The notes under the pieces were generated by a model that saw only the letters and a list, made by a program, of their open reading frames with translations, did no database searches and was not told the origin of the DNA. A DNA stretch of 64,000 nt. It comes from Macrostomum hystrix. Its lineage: Eukaryota > Platyhelminthes > Macrostomidae. Below are positions 12,117 through 23,890 of the stretch, piece after piece; the stretch's first letter is position 1; every line of letters starts with the position of its first letter. Made by a program: the position numbers and the translations under genes. The DNA is taken from NCBI GenBank assembly GCA_950097015.1, contig CATNEN010000007.1, forward strand, positions 3,472,001-3,536,000. Reading direction: 5' to 3'.

Positions 12117-14819
12117 ATGCTTCCGAAAATCCCGCAGATTTCCCAGTCAGACCCAGCTGACATGAAGAACAGCGGAGGCTTCAGAGCCTGCCGTGAAACC
12201 TTCCCCACAGCACGACAACCGCTTACGCCAATCGTCGCGCACTTCAGCCCCCAACTGCAGGAGTGCCGTCGGGCATTGCGCGAGCTTTCGGCAGTCACGC
12301 TACCATCGAACAACCCGTCGAGAGTCTCGTTGAGCCCGCTGCAGCGGCAACAATCTGTAGACATAACGGAGCGCGACATTCGCCGGACCCTTGTCGAGCT
12401 CCGCTGCCGTCTTGCTCGAGATCTGGCGCCACTGCTGGAGGAGCCGCGCCTGGCCTCCCGCATCTGGCGTCGACAATTCGGCCGCGACTGCGACACGGGC
12501 GACGACTCGACGACGGAACTGGCCTCAACAAAAATCCGAGTGACGCCTGACATGCCTCCGGAGCCTGGTGACATTGTCGAGTTGCGCTACTACCTACTGC
12601 CGCACCTGGTGGTGGCCGAGACGGTCGAGCGAAATCTGGCGGACGGCCGTCCAAAGCTCCTGCGCGCAATTCACTACGGCCGGCCGGAACACTTCTCCAG
12701 CGTCCGTATCATACGCCAAGATTTCCAGCTGGACGGCGGCAGCGGTTGCGGCGCGTTTGTCCGACGCTTCCCGACTGCCGCTTGCCGGCCGGCCAGCGAG
12801 ACTGTCGAGCGAGCGCGCAGCTGCATCGGCCAGACAGGCCACTCGATGATCGGCAACAATGCCAGCCAGTTCGCCCGCTGGTGCAAGCTGCACTCCGCTG
12901 GCCAAGTCGTGCAGCGCTACGTCTCCCTGACTGCCTACGAAAACTACGCGGAACTGCGCGCCGGTGACCATATCGAATGGCCGGCCAGCGCTGCCATCCT
13001 GTCCACCGATGCCGTCCAATCATCACTCACAACGTCGGCTCCGGCGGGCTCAGTGCACGCTGAGGTTCGAGCCGTCGGTCGGCGGCACAACCTGCTGGCG
13101 CTGCGGCTGTTGATGTCGTCGAATTCGGTCAATGCGGCTCGGCTGGGGTTCGCTCACAGCCGCACTTTCGCTGGCCGATCGGAAAAGTGCCGGGTCAGCC
13201 GGCACCGGCTTGCGGTCGGACCAACTCCGGCGCTGCCGCTGGATCGTCTAACGCGTCGAGCCGACGCCTTTATTGGCGCCGTCTTCCAGACTGGCTCAGT
13301 GACGCCGCTGGCGTTTGCCGCCGAGCTGGCCGGCTCGCGAGATCCGCTGGCTGCGCTGGCGATGCCCGACGGCGCCACGGCCAGCGCCGCCGCCAACGTC
13401 AGCGGCGTTGAATCTGTTCAACTTAACGAGCTGCACATCGGCGACGTTGTTTCCTTCGACGGAGAGCCACCAGGTCTGGTGACAGGGTTGCAGCGGTCTG
13501 GAGACTCAGAGGACGGCTCGGCCATTGTGACCGTGACGCTGCTAATCTACTGTCACTCGCCAATCGATTCCGATCGCGAGCCAGTCCGAGAATTTCGCTG
13601 CTTTGTCGACTGTCGCAAAGCCGGCCAGCATCAGCGGATCCGAGTGTCGGTTCAGCATGGCGACGTCGCCTGCCCGCTAACGACGGCCAGCGTTCACTAC
13701 TTCGACGGCTACGCCGTTCAACGTGTTGTCTCCTTTGACCAGCTCGTGCCAGGCTGTGTCATCAGCTACCGGAAGCACGTCAGCGACATTGGCGTCGACG
13801 ACTCCGACGAGAATGATTTCGACGAGGATGACGACTGCCATCGGCTGGCGTTCCGGCATGCCGTTGTCGGCGACAGCGTCGGCGACGGTCGATCGAATTC
13901 GGAGGTGGCTCTCATCTACTTCTCGCCTGGCCTGGGCCACATTCGCCGAGTCCGACGATCGCTGGACCTGGCCAAGGATGAGGTCTTCATCGTCGAGTAC
14001 AACAATGGACGGGCGCGTCCGCTGGAGGAAAGCCTCGCTAGGGCGCTGCGTCGACTGAACGGCTGCGGCGGCTACACAGTCGACCAGCTGGAGGATGCGG
14101 AAGCCTGGCGGCTCGGAGCCAAGTACGACCTGCGGACCAACAACGGCCGGCAGTTCGCCCGCTGGTGCCGTCAGTGCGACCAATTCGACATCGACGCCGG
14201 TCCGCACGATCTGGACGCAGGCGGCGTTGAATGGCTTGAGGCGTGGCAGTCCAGGCTTTGGGTCCGTCAGCTGCCGGAGTCCAGCCAGCAGATGCGCTAC
14301 AGCCTGCACCGCTGCCTGCAGGTTATGGGCAAGTTCTCCGACACCAGCCCGCTGTCTGTCATGGCGCCGCTTCTGACCGCCTGCCTCTTCATCTGCTCTG
14401 CCGCTGACTCCGCTGTCGCCGCAGCCGCCGCCCAACACCAGCTGGCCGTCCGGCGTGCCCTCTGTCCGGGCTTCTTCTCGGCTCTGGCCGCCTCCGTCGC
14501 GGCTTTAGCGAATCCAACACCCAACACCACCGTCGTCGATGACACCGTAGGGGTCGGTGATGTCGACAGCAACCCCGATGAGGTCGGCGACAACAACAGC
14601 ACCAGCATCGTTGGCGGAGCTGACGGTGCCGACGTTCGAGAGGCTGGCAAATTTATCGACACCGATGAGGAGCCGGCGGACGTTCGCGCATTTCTGGTGT
14701 GCCTCGCCGCCTCAGTGTCGGGCGCAGCGCTTGACTTCGGCATGGACCGCGTCGGCGGTGGCAGCGGCGTCGGTTTCTCGAAACAGCTGGCGGATCTCAG
14801 GCAGTTTTTCCGACCATGA
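12117..14819 (+). CDS. Intronless protein with degenerate tandem LRAT-like domains (putative pseudoenzyme)
   Basis: A 900-codon uninterrupted frame from the first ATG after an in-frame TGA (12093) to TGA at 14817. It is GC-rich, unlike the flanks. Two stretches match the C-terminal half of LRAT/H-REV107-type papain-fold domains: ETVERARSCIGQ...NNASQFARWC (N at residue 247) and RLGAKYDLRTNNGRQFARWC (N at residue 675). In active family members this motif is N-C-E-H-F, with Cys as nucleophile. Here the Cys is Ala and Gly. Four GDxIxF-like domain-start motifs lie at about 151 (GDIVEL), 283 (GDHIEW), 442 (GDVVSF) and 546 (GCVISY). An acidic stretch at about 560-573 and a hydrophobic, Ala-rich segment at about 745-775 follow. 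The catalytic function is probably lost, so a binding or membrane role is possible. The coding call is fairly firm. The family assignment rests on motif spacing only. Confidence 0.72.
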   Translation: MLPKIPQISQSDPADMKNSGGFRACRETFPTARQPLTPIVAHFSPQLQECRRALRELSAVTLPSNNPSRVSLSPLQRQQSVDITERDIRRTLVELRCRLARDLAPLLEEPRLASRIWRRQFGRDCDTGDDSTTELASTKIRVTPDMPPEPGDIVELRYYLLPHLVVAETVERNLADGRPKLLRAIHYGRPEHFSSVRIIRQDFQLDGGSGCGAFVRRFPTAACRPASETVERARSCIGQTGHSMIGNNASQFARWCKLHSAGQVVQRYVSLTAYENYAELRAGDHIEWPASAAILSTDAVQSSLTTSAPAGSVHAEVRAVGRRHNLLALRLLMSSNSVNAARLGFAHSRTFAGRSEKCRVSRHRLAVGPTPALPLDRLTRRADAFIGAVFQTGSVTPLAFAAELAGSRDPLAALAMPDGATASAAANVSGVESVQLNELHIGDVVSFDGEPPGLVTGLQRSGDSEDGSAIVTVTLLIYCHSPIDSDREPVREFRCFVDCRKAGQHQRIRVSVQHGDVACPLTTASVHYFDGYAVQRVVSFDQLVPGCVISYRKHVSDIGVDDSDENDFDEDDDCHRLAFRHAVVGDSVGDGRSNSEVALIYFSPGLGHIRRVRRSLDLAKDEVFIVEYNNGRARPLEESLARALRRLNGCGGYTVDQLEDAEAWRLGAKYDLRTNNGRQFARWCRQCDQFDIDAGPHDLDAGGVEWLEAWQSRLWVRQLPESSQQMRYSLHRCLQVMGKFSDTSPLSVMAPLLTACLFICSAADSAVAAAAAQHQLAVRRALCPGFFSALAASVAALANPTPNTTVVDDTVGVGDVDSNPDEVGDNNSTSIVGGADGADVREAGKFIDTDEEPADVRAFLVCLAASVSGAALDFGMDRVGGGSGVGFSKQLADLRQFFRP

Positions 14820-15182
14820 GTCACGTGACCGATTTGATGGCCTGACGCGTTCTTTATTAGAGTGCTACGCTTGACCTATTCGATAGCACAAAAATATTTT
14901 TTCGTTCGTACATTTTTGCCTACTAATCAGTAGTATACTGCGCTGTCATCCTTCTCCCATTAGGCAGGTATCAAAGTAACAGAAGTAGAAAACGCTCACA
15001 TTTCTAAAAATAGATCCGCACTGATTTTTCTGCAGCCCTCTGCGCACTTTATTCTAATTGATTTTTCTGTTCGCTATAAAACATTTCGACCGGCTTAGTT
15101 AGCTGTGGCATTTTTACTAAGTAACAGAATTCAATACCGACTGCTTGTGTTTCGTTTAGGCCTTTAGCATGGTATCCAGGTC
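14820..15182. other. 3' flank of the LRAT-like gene
   Basis: About 360 bp of AT-rich unique sequence. I see no canonical AATAAA close to the stop. No other feature recognised. Confidence 0.5.
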
Positions 15183-15770
15183 GTTGCCGTGCAAGGATAG
15201 AAGTGTGAGAAAATCGAGGATAGAAGGGTGAGAAAATGGAGGATGGAAGGGTGAGAAAATGGAGGATAGAAGTGTGAGAAAATGGATGATGGAAGGGTGA
15301 GAAAATGGATGATGGAAGGGTGAGAAAATGGACGATAGAATGGTGAGAAAATGGAGGATAGAAGGGTGAGAAAATTGAGGATAGAAGGGTGAGAAAATGG
15401 AGGATAGAAGGGTGACAAAATGGAGGATAGAAGAGTGAGAAAATGGAGGATAGAAGGGTGAGAAAATTGAGGATAGAAGCGTGAGAAAATGGAGGATAGA
15501 AGGGTGAGAAAATGGAGGATAGAAGGGTGAGAAAATGGAGGATAGAAGCGTGAGAAAATGGAGGATAGAAGGGTGAGAAAATGGATGATGGAAGGGTGAG
15601 AAAATGGAGGATAGAAGCGTGAGAAAATGGAGGATAGAAGGGTGAGAAAATGGATGATGGAAGGGTGAGAAAATGGAGGATAGAAGGGTGAGAAAATGGA
15701 GGATAGAAGCGTGAGAAAATGGAGGATAGAAGGGTGAGAAAACGGAGGATAGAAGGGGTAGAAATCCTAG
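15183..15770. repeat. 23-bp minisatellite
   Basis: About 25 copies of a 23-bp purine-rich unit (GGATAGAAGGGTGAGAAAAT plus GGA) with GAAGCG, GAAGTG and ATGGATGATGG variants. It decays from about 15771 to 15865. Confidence 0.95.
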
Positions 15771-15865
15771 ACTGGATGGTGAGAAAATTGAAAAAATTGG
15801 TGTGGGAAAATGAAAGATAGAATGGTGAAAATGAAAGTAAAATGGTAAGAAGATGGAAGATAGAA

Positions 15866-16255
15866 GGTTAGTTTAGTTTAGCAGCTCAGCAGCAAGGCTC
15901 TGGTGGTGCAGCACCCGGTCAGATCCGAGAGGAGGCTGACGCGGAGTCAGCGGAGACCCATGAGAACGGCAAAACGGCTAGGGAGGGGCAGAGAGTGGAG
16001 CGGGGTCTAATTAGGCGTCAGAGGGTTGTGGCAGACGTCAGTCGGTAGGACTGGCGGCCCTAATCAGTAGCGAAGCGAGACAGACCATGTGATATTCTTT
16101 CCTATCCTAGTCACGACTCTGCTAGTGATTTAGATTTGAAGAATCAAAAAAATCTGCGGTCCCAGGTGTACTCAGCCGCGACTTCAGTTCGAGGCAATTA
16201 AAATTCTGATCAGTTCCAATTTGCTACATAAAATTAGTTTTCGACGAGATTTCCT
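15866..16255. other. Unidentified GC-rich block and unique sequence
   Basis: 15875-16090 is GC-rich and sits between two arrays. It starts with GTTAGTTTAGTTTAG and could be a mobile-element fragment, but I find no second copy in the window, no terminal repeats and no tRNA-like promoter boxes. Confidence 0.35.
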
Positions 16256-19200
16256 CGAAACCCCGAAGATTGTAAACACACAGCTTGTAAACCCACAGCT
16301 TGTAAACCCACAGCTTGTAAACCTAAAGCTTGTAAACCCACAGCTTGTAAACCCGCAGCTTGTAAACCTAAAGCTTGTCAACCTAAAGCTTGTAAACCTA
16401 AAGTTTGTAAACCTAAAGCTTGTAAACCCACAGCTTGTAAACCCACAGCTTGTAAACCCACAGCTTGTAAACCCCGAAGATTGTAAACCCACAGCTTGTA
16501 AACCCACAGCTTGTAAACCCACAGCTTGTAAACCCCGAAGATTGTAAACCCACAGCTTGTAAACCCACAGCTTGTAAACCCACAGCTTGTAAACCTAAAG
16601 CTTGTAAACCCACAGCTTGTAAACCTAAAACTTGTAAACCCACAGCTTGTTAACCCACAACTTGTAAACCCACAGCTTGTAAACCCATAGCTTGTAAACC
16701 CACAGCTTGTAATCCCACAGCTTGCAATCCCACAGCTTGTAAACCCACAGCTTGTAAACCTAAAACTTGTAAACCCACAGCTTGTAAACCCACAACTTGT
16801 AAACCCACAGCTTGTAAACCCACAGCTTGTAAACATAAAGCTTGTAAACCCACAGCTTGTAAACCCACAGCTTGTAAACCCACAGCTTGTAAACCCACAG
16901 CTTGTAAACCCACAGTTTGTAAACCCACAGCTTATAAACCCAACAGCTTGTAAACCCACAGCTTGTAAACCCACAGCTTGTAAACCCACAGCTTGTAAAC
17001 CCACAGCTTGTAAACCCACAGCTTGTAAACCCACAGCTTGTAAACCCCGAAGATTGTAAACCCACAGCTTGTAAACCCACAGCTTGTAAACCCACAGCTT
17101 GTAAACCGACAGCTTGTAAACCCACAGCTTGTAAACCCACAGCTTGTAAACCCCGAAGATTGTAAACCCACAGCTTGTAAACCCACAGCTTGTAAACCCA
17201 CAGCTTGTAAACCCACAGCTTGTAAACCCACAGCTTGTAAACCCCGAAGATTGTAAACCCACAGCTTGTAAACCTACAGCTTGTAAACCCACAGCTTGTA
17301 AACCTAAAGCTTGTAAACCCACAGCTTGTAAACCCATAGCTTGTAAACCCACAGCTTGTAATCCCACAGCTTGCAATCCCACAGCTTGTTAACCCACAGC
17401 TTGTAAACCTAAAACTTGTAAACCCACAGCTTGTAAACCCACAACTTGTAAACCCACAGCTTGTAAACCCACAGCTTGTAAACCCACAGCTTGTAAACCC
17501 ACAGCTTGTAAACTTACAGCTTGTAAACCCACAGCTTGTAAACCGACAGCTTGTAAACCCACAGCTTGTAAACCCACAGCTTGTAAACCCCGAAGATTGT
17601 AAACCCACAGCTTGTAAACCCACAGCTTGTAAACCTAAAGCTTGTAAACCCGCAGCTTGTAATCCCACAGCTTGCAATCCCACAGCTTGTAAACCCACAG
17701 CTTGTAAACCTAAAACTTGTAAACCCACAGCTTGTAAACCCACAACTTGTAAACCCACAGCTTGTAAACCCACAGCTTGTAAACCGACAGCTTGTAAACC
17801 TAAAGCTTGTAAACCCACAGCTTGTAAACCGACAGCTTGTAAACCCACAGCTTGTAAACCCACAGCTTGTAAACCCCGAAGATTGTAAACCCACAGCTTG
17901 TAAACCCACAGCTTGTAAACCTAAAGCTTGTAAACCCGCAGCTTGTAATCCCACAGCTTGCAATCCCACAGCTTGTAAACCCACAGCTTGTAAACCTAAA
18001 ACTTGTAAACCCACAGCTTGTAAACCCACAACTTGTAAACCCACAGCTTGTAAACCCACAGCTTGTAAACCGACAGCTTGTAAACCTAAAGCTTGTAAAC
18101 CCACAGCTTGTAAACCCACAGCTTGTAAACCCACAGCTTGTAAACCCCGAAGATTGTAAACCCACAGCTTGTAAACCCACAGCTTGTAAACCCACAGCTT
18201 GTAAACCGACAGCTTGTAAACCCACAGCTTGTAAACCCACAGCTTGTAAACCCCGAAGATTGTAAACCCACAGCTTGTAAACCCACAGCTTGTAAACCCA
18301 CAGCTTGTAAACCCACAGCTTGTAAACCCACAGCTTGTAAACCCCGAAGATTGTAAACCCACAGCTTGTAAACCTACAGCTTGTAAACCCACAGCTTGTA
18401 AACCTAAAGCTTGTAAACCCACAGCTTGTAAACCCATAGCTTGTAAACCCACAGCTTGTAATCCCACAGCTTGCAATCCCACAGCTTGTTAACCCACAGC
18501 TTGTAAACCTAAAACTTGTAAACCCACAGCTTGTAAACCCACAACTTGTAAACCCACAGCTTGTAAACCCACAGCTTGTAAACCCACAGCTTGTAAACCC
18601 ACAGCTTGTAAACTTACAGCTTGTAAACCCACAGCTTGTAAACCGACAGCTTGTAAACCCACAGCTTGTAAACCCACAGCTTGTAAACCCCGAAGATTGT
18701 AAACCCACAGCTTGTAAACCCACAGCTTGTAAACCTAAAGCTTGTAAACCCGCAGCTTGTAATCCCACAGCTTGCAATCCCACAGCTTGTAAACCCACAG
18801 CTTGTAAACCTAAAACTTGTAAACCCACAGCTTGTAAACCCACAACTTGTAAACCCACAGCTTGTAAACCCACAGCTTGTAAACCGACAGCTTGTAAACC
18901 TAAAGCTTGTAAACCCACAGCTTGTAAACCGACAGCTTGTAAACCCACAGCTTGTAAACCCACAGCTTGTAAACCCCGAAGATTGTAAACCCACAGCTTG
19001 TAAACCCACAGCTTGTAAACCTAAAGCTTGTAAACCCGCAGCTTGTAATCCCACAGCTTGCAATCCCACAGCTTGTAAACCCACAGCTTGTAAACCTAAA
19101 ACTTGTAAACCCACAGCTTGTAAACCCACAACTTGTAAACCCACAGCTTGTAAACCCACAGCTTGTAAACCGACAGCTTGTAAACCTAAAGCTTGTAAAC

Positions 19201-21092
19201 CCACAGCTTGTAAACCCACAGCTTGTAAACCCACAGCTTGTAAACCCACAGCTTGTAAACCCACAGCTTGTAAACCCACAGCTTGTAAACCCACAGCTTG
19301 TAAACCCACAGCTTGTAAACCCACAGCTTGTAAACCTTAAGCTTGTAAACCTAAAGCTTGTAAACCCACAGCTTGTAAACCCACAGCTTGTAAACCTAAA
19401 GCTTGTAAACCCACAGCTTGTAAACCCGCAGCTTGTAAACCTAAAGCTTGTAAACCCGCAGCTTGTAAACCTAAAGCTTGTAAACCCACAGCTTGTAAAC
19501 CCCGAAGATTGTAAACCCACAGCTTGTAAACCCACAGCTTGTAAACCCACAGCTTGTAAACCTAAAGCTTGTAAACCCACAGCTTGTAAACCTAAAACTT
19601 GTAAACCCACAGCTTGTAAACCCACAACTTGTAAACCCACAGCTTGTAAACCCATAGCTTGTAAACCCACAGCTTGTAATCCCACAGCTTGCAATCCCAC
19701 AGCTTGTAAACCCACAGCTTGTAAACCTAAAACTTGTAAACCCACAGCTTGTAAACCCACAACTTGTAAACCCACAGCTTGTAAACCCACAGCTTGTAAA
19801 CATAAAGCTTGTAAACCCACAGCTTGTAAACCCACAGCTTGTAAACCCACAGCTTGTAAACCCACAGCTTGTAAACCCACAGTTTGTAAACCCACAGCTT
19901 ATAAACCCAACAGCTTGTAAACCCACAGCTTGTAAACCCACAGCTTGTAAACCCACAGCTTGTAAACCCACAGCTTGTAAACCCACAGCTTGTAAACCCA
20001 CAGCTTGTAAACCCCGAAGATTGTAAACCCACAGCTTGTAAACCCACAGCTTGTAAACCCACAGCTTGTAAACCGACAGCTTGTAAACCCACAGCTTGTA
20101 AACCCACAGCTTGTAAACCCCGAAGATTGTAAACCCACAGCTTGTAAACCCACAGCTTGTAAACCCACAGCTTGTAAACCCACAGCTTGTAAACCCCGAA
20201 GATTGTAAACCCACAGCTTGTAAACCTACAGCTTGTAAACCCACAGCTTGTAAACCTAAAGCTTGTAAACCCACAGCTTGTAAACCCATAGCTTGTAAAC
20301 CCACAGCTTGTAATCCCACAGCTTGCAATCCCACAGCTTGTTAACCCACAGCTTGTAAACCTAAAACTTGTAAACCCACAGCTTGTAAACCCACAACTTG
20401 TAAACCCACAGCTTGTAAACCCACAGCTTGTAAACCCACAGCTTGTAAACCCACAGCTTGTAAACCCACAGCTTGTAAACCCACAGCTTGTAAACCGACA
20501 GCTTGTAAACCCACAGCTTGTAAACCCACAGCTTGTAAACCCCGAAGATTGTAAACCCACAGCTTGTAAACCCACAGCTTGTAAACCTAAAGCTTGTAAA
20601 CCCGCAGCTTGTAATCCCACAGCTTGCAATCCCACAGCTTGTAAACCCACAGCTTGTAAACCTAAAACTTGTAAACCCACAGCTTGTAAACCCACAACTT
20701 GTAAACCCACAGCTTGTAAACCCACAGCTTGTAAACCGACAGCTTGTAAACCTAAAGCTTGTAAACCCACAGCTTGTAAACCCACAGCTTGTAAACCCAC
20801 AGCTTGTAAACCCACAGCTTGTAAACCCACAGCTTGTAAACCCACAGCTTGTAAACCCACAGCTTGTAAACCCACAGCTTGTAAACCCACAGCTTGTAAA
20901 CCTAAAGCTTGTAAACCCACAGCTTGTAAACCCACAGCTTGTAAACCTAAAGCTTGTAAACCCACAGCTTGTAAACCCGCAGCTTGTAAACCTAAAGCTT
21001 GTAAACCCGCAGCTTGTAAACCTAAAGCTTGTAAACCCGCAGCTTGTAAACCTAAAGCTTGTAAACCCACAGCTTGCAATCCTAAAGCTTGT
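16256..21092. repeat. 16-bp satellite array with higher-order structure, 4.8 kb
   Basis: About 300 copies of a 16-bp unit (CCCACAGCTTGTAAAC). Variants include CCTAAAGCTTG, CCCCGAAGATTG, CCCACAACTTG, CCCGCAGCTTG and TAATCCCACAGCTTGCAA. The CCCGCAGCTTGTAATC marker occurs at about 17651, 17937, 18751, 19037 and 20603. Spacings of 286 bp recur, and an exact 1,100-bp shift maps 17.38-17.94 kb onto 18.48-19.04 kb. A rare CTTATAAACCCAACAG marker at 16931 recurs at 19898. All three minus-strand frames lack stops over long stretches, giving many spurious VGLQA / CGFTS / LWVYK repeat proteins. Confidence 0.97.
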
Positions 21093-21745
21093 AGTATATT
21101 TGTAACAAAAGATACTCCTAGCATTTTCTTCATCTCAAATTACAGCCCCATCAAGTGTAATGACAGCTTTCTAAATGTTGCACTAGGAACCCAATGCAGC
21201 GCCACTAAGTGACGTCAAGCAAAAAGAGGCTAGACAGAAAAGTGCAGAAAAAAAATTGTAAGACAAAAATGCTTGCCTCATTGCAGTGCAAGGTCGACAG
21301 CAAAATCTTTGACGCACAGCTAAAATGGCAGCATCTACACACCTGAAAGCTAATTAAAAATGAGACAGGTAGACAGGTCGGGCCGACACAATCAGCTTCG
21401 CATCTTTCTAACCCTCTTAATTTATTATTCTATATTATATAAAATATATTCTCGACTAGCACAATACGAGATGATTAAAAATAAGTGACCATTATTACTG
21501 TGAGCATTCATTCATTTGCACTTACTATTCAATAGGGATTAAGAAGGCCAGAATGTATGGACTTAGTGACGCACCGCTAACTATCATTAAAGTCTGCTCC
21601 TGATGCTGTGTGAGCATGAATAAATTAACTAAATCTATATATTTCATACTTTGCGTTTCCATATCTAAGACGAAAAATATACCTGGTTGAGAACTTCGTC
21701 AAGTTCATGACTTGCTTCAACAATAACAATAAGTTTGGGAAGACT
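21093..21745. other. Unique AT-rich spacer
   Basis: About 650 bp of AT-rich single-copy sequence between two arrays. No coding potential, RNA gene or mobile element recognised. Confidence 0.5.
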
Positions 21746-22178
21746 AGTAGGAGAGCGGCCCTGAAGGACTACCGGGAGAGCGGTCCTGAAGGACTAGCGG
21801 GAAAGCGGTCCTGAAGGACTAGCGGGAGAGAGGTCCTGAAGGACTAGCGGGAGAGAGGTCCTGAAGGACTAGCGGGAGAGCGGTCCTGAAGGACTAGCGG
21901 GAGAGAGGTCCTGAAGGACTACCGGGAGAGCGGTCCTGAAGGACTAGCGGGAGAGCGGTCCTGAAGGAATAGCGGGAGAGAGGTCCTGAAGGACTAGCGG
22001 GAGAGAGGTCCTGAAGGACTAGCGGGAGAGAGGTCCTGAAGGACTAGCGGGAGAGAGGTCCTGAAGGACTGGCGGGAGAGCGGTTCTGAAGGACTGGCAG
22101 GAGTCCTGAAGGACTAGTGGGAGAGCGGGAGAGCGGTCCTGAAGGACTGGCGGGAGAGCGGTTCTGAAGGACTAGTGG
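21746..22178. repeat. 25-bp minisatellite
   Basis: About 17 copies of a 25-bp unit containing GGTCCTGAAGGACTAGCGG. The core TCCTGAAGGA is close to an inverted repeat. GAGAGC and GAGAGA forms alternate, and the last copies are degenerate. Confidence 0.94.
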
Positions 22179-22885
22179 CAGCGGAAAGTAAGTAAATGAA
22201 TAATAACACGCAAAGAATTATATTCGCAGAGTTTCAAAATCACATTGAAAGCCACAAACAAAGCGTCAACAAGGTATTGTTTAAATAAAAAACTACATTT
22301 TATTTTTATCGATTCTAAGAATCGATTATTGTGGGGAAATCTCCCCTATAGGCCGAACAACTGAAGCAATGCTTACATTACAATCGCATATGATTGTATA
22401 TAACTACACACTTTCACTGCTAACAAGTTAAATTAAGATCACACAAAGTCGATGCATTGGAAATATCAATATAAAATTGAGACAACAAAACAAACACATG
22501 AAAGTCCAGAAAGCAGATACCATCAATAAGATCAGGAATGATTCACTGTTAATTACGAGATTGAATCACGAAATTTCACTACTGACAAATAAACTTCCAT
22601 TGCAATAATTCCGGCTAAAACTATAATTATCAAGAACGCGGCATCACGAAAGCTTCTTATATGTAATTTGCGGAATCTGTGCATTCAGACTACAGATAAT
22701 ATATAAGCAAAAACTACGAGTATGATACAAGAACAAGAGATCATAATCTTAGTACATCATAGAAGTGGAGCAACAGAACAACATGCGATCGAAAATTGTA
22801 GTACGAGCGTAATATATAGTTATAATACGCGTGGAAAACAATTGAGATGTAACTTCCATTTCAGGGTCAATGAGAGAGAATTTAG
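22179..22885. other. Unique AT-rich spacer
   Basis: About 700 bp. On the minus strand an AATAAA (plus TTTATT at 22299-22304) is available as a distant polyadenylation signal for the Kelch gene, but nothing shows that it is used. A 55-codon lead into the 18-bp array on the plus strand (from 22722) looks fortuitous. Confidence 0.4.
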
Positions 22886-23870
22886 TGACTCATCGACAGA
22901 GAGTGACTCATCGACAGAGAGTGACTCATCGACAGAGAGTGACTCATCGACAGAGAGTGACTCATCGACAGAGAGTGACTCATCGACAAAGAGTGACTCA
23001 TCGACAGAGAGTGACTCATCGACAGAGAGTGACTCATCGACAGAGAGTGACTCATCGACAGAGAGTGACTCATCGACAAAGAGTGACTCATCGACAGAGA
23101 GTGACTCATCGACAGAGAGTGACTCATCGACAGAGAGTGACTCATCGACAGAGAGTGACTCATCGACAGAGAGTGACTCATCGACAGAGAGTGACTCATC
23201 GACAGAGAGTGACTCATCGACAGAGAGTGACTCATCGACAGAGAGTGACTCATCGACAGAGAGTGACTCATCGACAGAGAGTGACTCATCGACAGAGAGT
23301 GACTCATCGACAGAGAGTGACTCATCGACAGAGAGTGACTCATCGACAGAGAGTGACTCATCGACAGAGAGTGACTCATCGACAGAGAGTGACTCATCGA
23401 CAGAGAGTGACTCATCGACAGAGAGTGACTCATCGACAGAGAGTGACTCATCGACAGAGAGTGACTCATCGACAGAGAGTGACTCATCGACAGAGAGTGA
23501 CTCATCGACAGAGAGTGACCCATCGACAGAGAGTGACTCATCGACAGAGAGTGACTCATCGACAGAGAGTGACTCACTGAGAGGGTGACTCATCGACAGA
23601 GAGTGACTCATCGACAGAGAGTGACTCATCGACAGAGAGTGACTCATCGACAGAGAGTGACTCATCGACAGAGAGTGACTCATCGACAGAGAGTGACCCA
23701 TCGACAGAGAGTGACTCATCGACAGAGAGTGACTCACTGAGAGGGTGACCCACTGAGAGAGTGACTCACTAAAAGGGTGACTCACTGAGAGAGTGACTCA
23801 CTAAAAGGGTGACTCACTGAGAGGGTGACTCACTAAAAGGGCGACTCACTGAGACAGTGACTCAATGACA
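22886..23870. repeat. 18-bp minisatellite repeating the AP-1 site TGACTCA
   Basis: About 38 nearly identical copies of an 18-bp unit (GTGACTCATCGACAGAGA) to 23574, 8 more at about 23587-23733, then shorter CACTGAGAGGG / CACTAAAAGGG variants to 23870. Almost every unit contains TGACTCA, the consensus AP-1 (bZIP) site. Because 18 is divisible by 3, open frames occur on both strands ((SSTESD)n, (VTHRQR)n, (VDESLS)n, (MSHSLS)n). None has a supported start or end. The array begins about 20 bp past the stop codon of the minus-strand Kelch gene. Confidence 0.96.
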
Positions 23871-23890
23871 GAAGCGAGTGGTTCAACCAA

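Noticed and set aside
12104-14824. Long minus-strand frames opposite the LRAT-like gene
   Set aside because: Shadow frames of a GC-rich gene. Only the plus-strand 900-codon frame has an ATG, conserved motifs and a single stop.
16184-21133. Many minus-strand VGLQA/CGFTS/LWVYK frames up to 468 codons
   Set aside because: All three frames of a 16-bp unit give the same peptides in turn. No domain or splice context.
22722-23785. Ser/Thr/Glu/Asp repeat protein and its antisense counterpart
   Set aside because: An 18-bp array gives open frames on both strands. The plus frame has no supported upstream exon and ends at a variant unit.
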